A stretch of DNA of 64,000 nt, taken from Toxotes chatareus. Taxonomy: Eukaryota > Chordata > Actinopteri > Toxotidae. The translations under genes and the position numbers were made by a program. The stretch lies in contig CM028882.1 of NCBI GenBank assembly GCA_016801885.1, forward strand, positions 18,803,047 to 18,867,046, given 5' to 3'. Below the pieces are notes generated by a model that was given only the letters and a program-made list of their open reading frames with translations, was not told where the DNA came from and did no database searches. Below, piece after piece: positions 38,015 through 49,300 of the stretch. How positions within the stretch are numbered: the stretch's first letter is position 1; every line of letters starts with the position of its first letter.

Positions 38015-41000
38015 GTAAGTATATACTTCTTTCTTTCTTCTGTCTCCTCTTTCTTCCTTTCTTTTTTGTGCACTGTCCTTCCTCTCATCACAAGTCCTCC
38101 CTCGCTCTCTTCATTCACTTTTTCCTCTTTGTCTTCCTTTTTGCCATTCCCCCCTTCAGTATTCCTGTCACTTGTTTTGTCCTTTTGCTCCTCCACATCC
38201 CTCTCAAGCCCTGCTTCCTCTGCAACCCCCACCTCCTCCTACACTGAATGCATTTTGGAGGCATGGAGTGTAATTTGGCGCCCAAGGATAGGCACTAAAC
38301 TGAAGGACTTAAAGCAGCATTTGAAATGGAGCCCACACCACATCAAAGGATAATCCTCTGTTTTTCTGTTGGACTCCTAATGCTGTGTGTGATAGTGTTA
38401 ACATTGTGGCAGGCTATAAAGATATGGTCATTGTTTTTTACTGTGTTTCCCCCTCTGTCCTGTCCTCTCTCCGGACGTAAGGCTGTATCTCCTGGCCAGG
38501 AGAGCTGAAACAGAAGCCAGCCAGCCTCACATAGACCTGCTCCTCTATCAGACTGTTCATTCAACCCAAGTTCTTTCACCCAAAGCCACTAACAATAGAG
38601 CGATTGCATGGTACAGTGCAGGACATTTTTAGCCTACAATTTATGGTTGCAGGCAGGGCTCAGCCAACAACTGTGGTGGCGTTTTCTCATCCAGCGAAAG
38701 ACACATGGGCTGGCATTTGACCTAAAACCCATTAGACACTTGACATAAGCTGTCAAATACATAAATTCCATATTCATAAATCCTCAAATTATTAATGCAG
38801 TTATGTAAGGTTAACACATGCAGGGATTCATTTTCTTTGGTCCTGTCGTTGCAGACACAAAGCAGTATCCAGCGTTTGTAGGACACAAACCTGGCAGGAA
38901 CAACACACAACGGCACAAACTGGACATCCAGCTCATCATGATCATGAACAGGACGTTATACATTGCTGCCAGGTGGGTGATAATAGTTGTTTGGTCATAT
39001 TTTATAAAATGTGTTCTCTCCACACCCTCAAATACTGTTGCTATTTCAAACACAGGCATAAATCCAAGAAGACATCCCAGCTTACTGCTAGTTTTACTGA
39101 TTTTCTTTCTGGAATAAAAGTGCTAGCCACTGCAGACTAGGATTAATCAAACTGAGTGAGTGTGGTACCACGAGGATTATTGAATCCTTCATCATTCCCG
39201 CTCTCATAACATTTGCTGAATTTGACTGTCAGCAATGAGTGATTCTCATCAATTGTTGCCAATTGGGGCTTGTCAACATGTGATCTTGTTTTAACTCGAT
39301 AATGGCTGACGGCTGTGAGATCCACAGCAGTCAGACTATCGGACTGAACTCTGGGGCCCAGCTGTGCTGTTTTCTTTTAAAATTTGGGGAGTCAGGAGGG
39401 ACTAATTCAGAGCTAAATCCCAAGACTTTAAAGCAGTCTGAACTTTTTCTTTCATTACCTCTTTGTTGTTTTCTATTTTCGGCTCACCATCTTCCAAAAA
39501 CTCTTTTACCCGGAAAGATGTCCCTGAAGACTTGTGCCCCATCTACGCAGACATAAAAACACACAAACTCACGCCCCCCACACACAAGTATGCAGATGAA
39601 AACGGCAGATGAATTAAACAGTAATCGCAAAGAAAAGAGTTTCCAATTACTTAGAAAATACTTCTTGATATAATCCACATTTAGAGTCTAAATGCACCAT
39701 TCAAACAGCCTTAATGCACATTCCATGTTGTCAATAAAAACCGCAGTACAGGACTAATAGAGAAGTTTTGATTCTTTATTTGTTGACAGCCCAGTTGCCC
39801 TCGCAAATCGATTTTTAAAACTTTGTTTCTTTGTCTGGCAGTTTTTTTTCCTTGTCTGTCACCTGCTTTTATTACTTTCTGTCTATCAAGTCAATGTGTT
39901 TTTTCACCTGCGTGTCTATTTTTGTGTGACTCAACTTTCTGAGATAATATAGCTCAATTACACCATCTGGAGCCATGGAGAAAACTGGCATTGATTTTGT
40001 CTTCTCTCTTGTCATCAGTATTTTAGAAATGTTCATGTTGCTTCACCTCATGGCACCATATAAACAGTCAGGTACATGTCCAAAGCATCAACAGGCAGGT
40101 TTAAATGCAATGGAGGCGTGAATGTTTAGTATAATATTAAGGCATCATTGAAAAGCTCTTAATAAAATAGATCCTTATCTGCTTGTTCTTTGCCATCCAT
40201 GGCTAATTGAGTGGCAGGCTTGATTGGATACTGTTGAAAGCCACAATAGGGGTCTTTCTTTGTTTTCCTCCCAAGCATGTCAAATTAAGTGGCCGAGGGA
40301 GGCTGCTGCTTTAAGTGGCAGTGCTTTTTAACATATCTCTGGTCATTAAGGCGAGGTGTGGGGAGAGAGAGAGAGAGAGAAAGGAAACAGAGTGAAAGAG
40401 AGAGCGTGTGTGTATGTGTGTGTGTATGGGTGTGTGGGGGGCACCAGAGGCTTTGGTCTGCCTGTCGCCCACCTGCTCCACATGGGGTGGCAGCAGCCTG
40501 AGGGTTAGGGGAGGGACACAGAGGGTTTATTGGAGGGGTGTGCATGTGTGTGTGTGAGAGAGAAAAAGTGTGTGTTGCCTAGTTTAGTACGCTGACCAGT
40601 TGTCGAAGGGATTTAAAAGCGATTTCTTGAGTGTGATGTGTGTGTATAGATATACGTTGGGGATGGTGAACATGTGTTAGTGTGCCTGTGGGCGTGGGTG
40701 CTGCAGCCTGTGATCGTGTCTGCAGTGAGTTGTGCATGTGTTTGTGTGTGTATGTGCGAGGTCACCTGGTGCGTCGCTCCCACACTTGCATACTTGCTTA
40801 AAGCAGACAGGAATTCTGACACATGGCCGGGGTATGTGACCCCTGGATAACTGGAATGGCTGCCTCAGATTAGACCGAGCCGGATGACCGCTATTGATCC
40901 TGACACAGAGAAGAATGTCGGAGTCAATAACATGGACACAAAATGACGGCCTGTGCACAGAGATCCATTAGCACTAACAGGATATCAATAAAGATATGTA

Positions 41001-43331
41001 AAAGTTCAATGACAGTTTAAGGCAAACAGTGGAAACAGTCACTTCTTCAGAAATCAGTGTGAAAGCAAGCCAACCCAGCAGGACTTGAGCTACAAAACAA
41101 CGAACAATGCTGCAGGAAAAAAAAACTAGGCGACATCAATAGTTGCTTTTATGATGGTTGTCCAGTCAAATGACTTGTTTATTCTGGGGCCAGCATCACA
41201 CAGCTTTGCCATCATGCCTCTAGACCAGTGAGGCTCAGTTCTTGGTGCGCAGCAGCTTGCAGATGGCCACTGTGAATGCAGTCCAAAGCCCAACACTGTT
41301 TCAGGCTGTTTTTTGAATGGCTTCTCAGTATATTAAATCCCTTTGGCTCCTGTTTTGGTGCTGGCAATAAAATCACAAGATTTTTAAACTGTGAGATGCA
41401 TGCAAACATAGCAACTGATAAAATTGTAAATAGACAAAAGTGGCTTAATCCATAGAGGGAAAGAGTCAAATCGCTGGCAACGGAGGAACTCAGCAACAGA
41501 TGCAGTGATTGATAATTCATCCTCAGTTTTGAGTTGTGAATGAAATGTATTGATTTGGTGGAATCAGATGCTCCTTTTGGAGTCAGCCGTTGTGGAGAGA
41601 CATTGAACAAAATGGCCTCTGTTGATGAGGTCTTATGGCTTTTCCAATATGTGTAGAATATCATTAGGCCACTTAGGCTCACATGAATTTGAATGTTGAT
41701 ACAGTACGATTAGTTTTTTAATATTCTGAATCTTATTCCGTCCCTAATTTTCCATCAGGTGCATTATCCAGGGCGACACTACAGCCTGATAAGATTTCAG
41801 AGTGCTGTCAAAAAGCCTCTTGTTTGTTCAGTTTTAACAAGACGGGCACTGGGTTAGTGTTGATTTCTCTGACTTTTCCTCAAATATCAGCTGTTAACAA
41901 GAGGGATACATAGCAAATTTTGAGCTAACAAGACCTTCTTTAAATCACTCTCTGCATACAGATGCAGAGAAATGGTTGTTATTTATTCATTTATGACGAA
42001 CATGAGATTCAACCTTGTACCAAGCTGCAGTTTGATCAGTTTTTATTGTAGGAGTTAGCTCTACATTATCCATGATAACTGAGACATGATGGGTATTTCA
42101 GTACGGGTAATGAACATCAAAACTTCTTCATGTACAAGCTCAGTGGTTTGTGTGTGTCTGATGTTTGTGTGTTTTTAGGTACAGCCACAGAGGCATGTTC
42201 AGTAAAAGCAATAAACTGTTCTTGATGCAGAGAGAGATGGACACAGGAGGATTTCTTTCCCAGTGGCCCCATATTTCATAGTCAAGGTACACTATGCACA
42301 GCCTTCAGAGGGAATTCATCATAGGGCAATGGAAGATTTATCATTCAGGTCTCTGCGAAAAGTATCTATGTGTGCACGTGTATCTGTGTGTGCATGATTA
42401 TGGGTGTGTGTACAGCTGTAACCAACAGGTCCTCCAACTGGAACGATCATCAGGTTGAAGTGCTTCGACCTGATGCGACCCATGGGAGCATCACTTTAAA
42501 TAGCCCCCTACAGCCGTAGCCATACCGAACCTCTGTTGTCATAGTTACAATAATAAACAGGTGGTGAAACTCATGGAATGGTCACAGCTTGGTTAGGTTT
42601 AGGCACAAAAATGGCTTGGTTTGAATACTCCTTTAAGTACTCCCTTAAGGTTAGAGGACCTTCATTGTCATGGTTACAGAAATTAACATGCAGTTAAGGC
42701 TAAAAGAGTCAATGTTGTCTATTAGTCTCAAACAGGAACTGAACAGTGGTCTGTCATGTTAAAGTCTTGAATTTTGTGGAGTTGCTAAGAATATGTTAAT
42801 GGAAATTTTTTTGACAACTTTTTCCAGATTTCGATGTCATTTCAATCAGTTATGATAACTTTGTACTCCCCCAACGTAACTGCTGAGATCTGGGGAAAAT
42901 TTGACGGGGCAGGAATTGAGCAGATTAGACAGGTTGTAAATGAGATGGTATCCACACTATCTGAAACCAAACCAAAATGTTAGTGATAATGTCTCATTGC
43001 TCAGCAAAACTGTGTGTGTGCAAAGTTGAAGCAGGAAATCACACTGTGGTGTGGTTAACAATCTTATCTTTTTCCTTTGTTTTCTTTTTGATGTAAGTTT
43101 AGCTAACAAAGGTCTTTGTGTAAAATCTGTATGATCGTCTCACTGTTTATACTTTTTGCCTCATCTTGCTTCTTTTCAGAGTACAGTGCTGTAGGAATGA
43201 TAGATAAAACAATGCAAATGCAACCCAGGTTGTATGAAGCTAGAATTTCCCTTTGAGGTTAGGGTAAGGTTTGAAGACATGAAGAGAAGACACATGCAGA
43301 GAATGAGACAGACAGTCTACACATAATTGTG

Positions 43332-43371
<40 letters not shown>

Positions 43372-46300
43372 TGCTACTGTATACCCTGCCTAGCAAGCAT
43401 GCCCTAGGTCTCTCCACATGCAGGGCATAGTCGCCATTCCCGGCCCTGAGTTGGCCTTTACCATGGTAACACCAACCACACTCTGTTTACACCCCTCTAT
43501 GAGGCTGGGAAGCATGGGAACCAGAGGGAGAATGTGTGTGTGGGAGAGAGAGAAAGAGACAGAGGGAAAGATCAGTGAGAGAGTTGAGGGACCAAAATTT
43601 GTGGTTGCTGTTAGCACTCACAAAGAAACACACACACACAGTCAAAATCCCGATTACCTTCTCTCAGTTGAGTCCTCTGGAACAGTCGTGCCTCTGTGGC
43701 CGCTGTTCTTCCCTGTCGGGTCTCTTTGGGTTTCGCAGTGGAGGCCACTAGAGTCTCCATTATTGTAGCTGCACCAAATCCCGTTAAAACCCACTAATGA
43801 CGGGGATTACACGGTTGCCTCCTCTCCCTCTCCTCGCGGCACCAGCGACATCCAGCCACGTCCACACTCTGAAACAAAGCTTGCAGCTCCAGTAATCATA
43901 ATCACCTGAAATTAAAAGCTGCAACAAGTTTCCTGTTAAAATGTAATTCTGCAAGTATGTAAAATGATTTCTTACTCCTAAGGTGTTAACATTTTTAGCA
44001 ATTCATCCAACTTTTCATCCAACATCATAGAACCCAGGAATAGTAATTCATGCTGTTGAATTAGTGTCGTGTTAAAATAACAGCAGGAACCTCACTTATA
44101 GGTTGTTGTGGCTATTGTGGTTAGTTAGCGAGGGGAGTATTAGTGGCAGGCTAGGAGGTGTGTTTTGGTTTTGCAGTGCCTATATAATCACTGACATCAT
44201 TCCTTTACTTAAACATTTTTAGGTCATGACATAACATTTGCCCTTGTCCCTTTGAGACTTGTTGTCATACAGTTGGGATGCGACATTGTGTTTCGTCAGT
44301 AAAACGTAGATATACAATGAATATTTAGCATAAAAAACAACGTTGCCGTCTGTGATGTCCTTTTACCATATGTTAAAGTGTTAGCAATATGGTTTAATGG
44401 AATGTTCGGTTAGTTGATGTGCACAAATTACTCATTCATGAGTGCAAATTAAGTAATTCAAAAGCACAAATAACAAACTTGAGAGCAAGAATTATTAATA
44501 TGAGAGCACAAGCTACTAATTCCCTTACTCACTGGGCTCTCTGGCAATAAAAAAAGGAGCTGTGGAAAATATTTTGAGACAACTGGATAAATTTGAATCA
44601 ATAAACACAACAAAAAACACATCTTTTATGTGGTTATTATGCATGCTTGCCTAAGTGTGCGTACTCTAAACTTGCCCCTCACACCAACTGACCCAGCAGA
44701 AACACACATACGCTCTTATACAATTACACAAAAGGAAATGTGGGGAGAATGTAAAAAAAAAACGTAATGAGAACTTCAACCTTCGAAAAGAACAACCTGC
44801 CTCAGCTTGGGGGTGAGTGAACCCTGGCTTGTTGTATTTCATGCCACCACATCACCGCGGGCCTCTTGATGCCCTCAGCCCATTCAGAGCCTCAACAACT
44901 CCCGTCACAGCTCAAAGGTGCCTGCTGGCTTCCCCAGTTCCCTCCCTGCCACTTTATGAAGAGGATTTGAACCAGTGAAAGCCAAAACAATGTGCAATGG
45001 GCCTCCTCTACCACCCATGATCCAGTTATGAAGAGAGAGGAATATGGGTGAAGAGGGTGATGAGAGAGAAAGGGTGGGAGGTGGAGATGAGGGTGGACGT
45101 GTAGGCATTTAGTTTGCGGAAAGAGGGGTGGTGGCACAAGGTGCGGGGTGCATGCTAATCACATTCCCCTCTTTTCTGCGACTGGAGTGCGAGATAGTTT
45201 GACAAAGACGCAGCAGATGGACCAAGCTGGCCCGCGGTCACCCCAGAAGAAATGCGCTGTTATGAAAACGACATTCTTCCACACAAAGCCCCTGTGTTCT
45301 CATGGCCACGCATGGCTACATGTCCGATGGAGACCCTCTATGTCACTCTGTTGCACTCAATCTCACACTCTTGCCCACGCTCAGTTGGTCTACTGTCTAG
45401 CCTTAATCTTTCAGCTCTTTCTTTCTGTCTGTACCCATCCTTTAACAGTGCCTCCATATTGGTGTCAAAAGAGGATATTTGCATACCTTCCGTCCTACTC
45501 ACACATTTTTGCTGCTGAATTTCGGGAAATGCGAAGCCCACGCCAAGTGATTCACATTGACAGCCAATGTTCTGTAACCATCAGCTATCAAAGGCTCCTG
45601 TTATTCCATTTTCCTCACGGTGTTTCAAATTTCATCAACACCACGGCCCCTATAGACCCTTATGTTTTGTGTAACATCACTGTGCCATTCTCAGAGCATG
45701 TTTGAATCATGGTTTACAGTTGAGAGAGAGAAAATGGTGGGAAAGAGGATGACATGCAGCAAAACATCTTCGGCTGGGTTTCAGTAAACAAAGTCACGTG
45801 TAGCCAAGTAAAGGCCTGGTCACACTAGACCAGTCCTTGCTTCACTGTGAGTTTGAGCTGAAGAAAGGTGCAGGGTTAGAGACTTGAGGCAAAGATACAG
45901 TAAGGTGGAAGGGGCAGGTGCATGCTGATATCCTAAAAAACATTGGTTTCGTCTGCTAATCAACACAGACAATGTGCCAAACTGCTGCAATTTGCAACAA
46001 TGCAATGACAATGCTTCTCAGAATAATAACCACACACACACATAAATATATTATACATATTTTGAGTTTTAGTGTGACTTACACTTTCCACTGAGGATAG
46101 CATTGTCTCTGAAACCATAGAAAAAATATTCCTTATAACTCAACTTCCTTATAACATGCCTGAGAACTATTGCTGTCTGTACATCCATGGGTAAATTAGA
46201 ATCAGGAACATCTAACAGCTTATGCAGCATACTTTTAATAAGAATTCAGTAATTATAATATTAACCTATCCACAGAGGGAATGAAATTCATGAACTGACA

Positions 46301-49300
46301 TTGATTTATAACTCAACTTCCTTATAACTTGCCTGAGAACTATTGCTGTCTGTACATCCATGGGTAAATTAGAATCAGGAACATCTAACAGCTTATGCAG
46401 CATACTTTTAATAAGAATTCAGTAATTATAATATTAACCTATCCACAGAGGGAATGAAATTCATGAACTGACATTGCTTTTAAGTAACAACTTCTACTCA
46501 CACATTGTTGATGTATGAATATAAAAAGACGATTCCTAACTCCTCTTGTTCTGATCTCAGAAGTTATTACAAAAATGTATTTGAAGGAATTTACCTGATC
46601 TAAAATGCCTGGATTAGTCCACATACTATGCTAATTAAGAGGAGGAGCACTCATACATCATTTTTCATTCTCAAATAATTTTGCAAGTAAAATGCAAATT
46701 TGTACAACTGTAATGTAAATGGGTTCTGTTCTAGGAAACAATAAACAATAGAACACCTATTTTTCCATTTGCACTGAGCAGCTCACTGCTCAGTGCTGCC
46801 CAGGCTGTTGCATAATAAAATTTGGTTGAGAGATTACTCTTTGCCAGATTTTTGCCCCAGCAGGACATCAGCTTTTACTCAGGCCAGTTGTTTGGTCTGA
46901 GCTGTGCTCAGCAGGCAACAAAGGTCCTGAAATCGATCTGTGGCTTTAGACTGCTGGGTCAGTAGGACGGCAGTCTTTTTCAGGTTTTGAATAGTCAAAA
47001 CAAGAAAATGTGAACTAAATTATTAAAGAAAATAAAGAGCAGATTAATCAGTCATGAAAATAGTTGTTAGTTGCAGCCTTAGTTTTATTCATTTCTGAAT
47101 GCAAAGCTTTTTGGTAAAGGATGTCAGAAGTCAGATTGTACTTCATGACAGTAACATAACATTGCCAGGAAATAAAATCATTCCTGCTATTGTTTATTTC
47201 AAGCAAGTTTCAACTCTTTGTAAGTTAATTTTCCCAGGTTATTAAATAAACGGAAACCATTGGCTGCCTGGAAGCTAGGAAATAAATGTTAAAACTTTAG
47301 GTTTGCTTTGGAAAATGGACAATAATGTTAACTGTAATTGATTTGTAGTTAATGGTCTAGAACATACAATACCACCGTAGTCCTTGGAGACCCTGCTTTC
47401 TGTTATCTCTTCTGTTATCTCTTTTTCACCATGAAGTTACATAGATGTGACTCATGCACCAGAGGGAAGTGAGTATGCATGCATGTGTGTTGTAATATGT
47501 GTTCAGATGCAGTGGTGAAAAGGGGAAAGGGTGCATGTGTATGTTTGTGTTAGCATGTGTTGGGGTAAAGGAGGGGGTGGTTGGGTGGGCTGTCAGGGTA
47601 GGGGGTGGGTCTCGTCCACATGTGTGTGTTTGGAGAGCTGGTGTTGACACAGACACAGCCTCTCCATTGTCCTCCTCCATCTCCAGTCAGGATGTTTGAG
47701 AGACGCCTCATCGCTTGGCTCCCTCTAATCTCTGCTGGAACCAAAAACCCTGTGGCTGGAAAGCCTCGGCCCTCGAGGACACTGTCAGCACCAGGACAAC
47801 AGAGGCACAAGACAGGGAATATAGCTGGGAAGGTTGCTGTCAAAAATCATGGAGCAGTCAATTACACATTACTCATGAGCTGTTTTAAAATTGCAGGCAG
47901 TAAAATAGCCCACGGGATTACACTAAATCTGCCAAGTAATCCTCTGATTTAATGGTTTCTGTTCTAGTTTTGTCTTTTTCATATAAAGTTTCAGGTTTAA
48001 TATAAAGATATAAATGAAGTTGAATGAACAAGTCGCTGAACTTTAGGTGACATGGCTGCATGTTATAGTGACATCATCCATCACTGTTATCACCCATCAT
48101 TGTTCTTTTCAGTTCAAATGTTTCTTGTCCTCTGTCTTTCCTCTGTCTCATGTGATGATATGGATTTATTTTATGTTTGACAAATTACATTTTTCATAAT
48201 CAAGTTGACTTCAGCCCTTTACACTGGAAGAAAGGTGAAAGAAACACTGAAAGACAGAAGGGCCGTTCAGAAACCATGGAAATTCAATCCAGATCATTTA
48301 GCTAGAGCAGTGCAATGTTAGTGCAACTAGAGAGCCATAATGAAAAACATTTTACAGTGGAGTTTGTAGTTTTGGCCTGAAATACTCAGTTTGTAGTCAT
48401 GGCAGACAGCACAGTGGCAGTCAGCATCTGGCATCTGCTAATGGAAGTGAACTTGAATCTCGGAAGGGCATGGGAAGCATCTCAGTGACCTGGAGTTGAC
48501 TTCCTTCTTTCCTCTTTTCCTTTCATGGCTGAATATTAATTGAAAATGTTTTTAATTTCAGTCGATTTCAAAGAACAGGATTTTTCTTTTTACAAATTTA
48601 GTTGAGGAATGCATGTGTTAAGGTCAGCTGCAGACTAACTTTGAAATTAGCTGACAGAAGATTTATGTGATGTGTTATAATTTTGACAGACTTTAATTTC
48701 AGTGTAGAAAGAAAGAGGCAAGAGAAAACAAATCAAAAATTTCACTGACAGACGTTTTGCTCATGGCCTTGCCGGAAACTGTGTTCTCTCCCACCAAGAA
48801 AGCAGCACTGTTTTCTTAATTTCAACTGCTCTCAAAGATTAATTATTCAATTTAAGCTTCGTGGCTGATAATGTACAGTAGACTGGGTTCTATCCTCGAG
48901 GAGATGGCGGTGGCCCCCAGGAAAGCGATATAAGTGGATTCATTTCAAGATGCCTGTTCCTCCAAAGACTTTATTAGATTTAGTTAATGAGAGAGCAAGG
49001 CAGACTGGCTGGCTGAGCGCAGGTTGGGGAGCTGGAACGTAATTAAGCTGTGAGTCTGACGATGCCACTGTTGCACACTTTGATTAAAAACACGTTCAAC
49101 AACTAATCTCCAACAAATTAAAGCAGTTACATCGTTTGGCACAGTCACCTTTGGTTCGCTTCTCAAACGAGGTAAATCCCTCTTTCTTTCTGTCTCTGCC
49201 TGCTCATACCACCTCTACACCTTCTACTCCCCCCTGCTGCACCCTCCTTCTCCCTGTCTGCACGCTAATTCTCCACGGTAAGTAGGTGTAGCTACATGCC

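Noticed and set aside
37915..38247. 110-residue continuous frame starting at the sema6a ATG
   Set aside because: Only the first 100 bases are coding. The rest reads into intron 1 past a strong GTAAGT donor, and exon 2 at 38855 continues the known protein.
41212..41682. 156-residue open frame on the - strand
   Set aside because: Antisense within intron 2, with no similarity to any family that I recognise and no supporting signals.
45148..45705. 185-residue open frame on the + strand
   Set aside because: It lies wholly in intron 2, has no recognisable domain, low-complexity or otherwise, and no splice or promoter context. A frame of this length is possible by chance in 64 kb.
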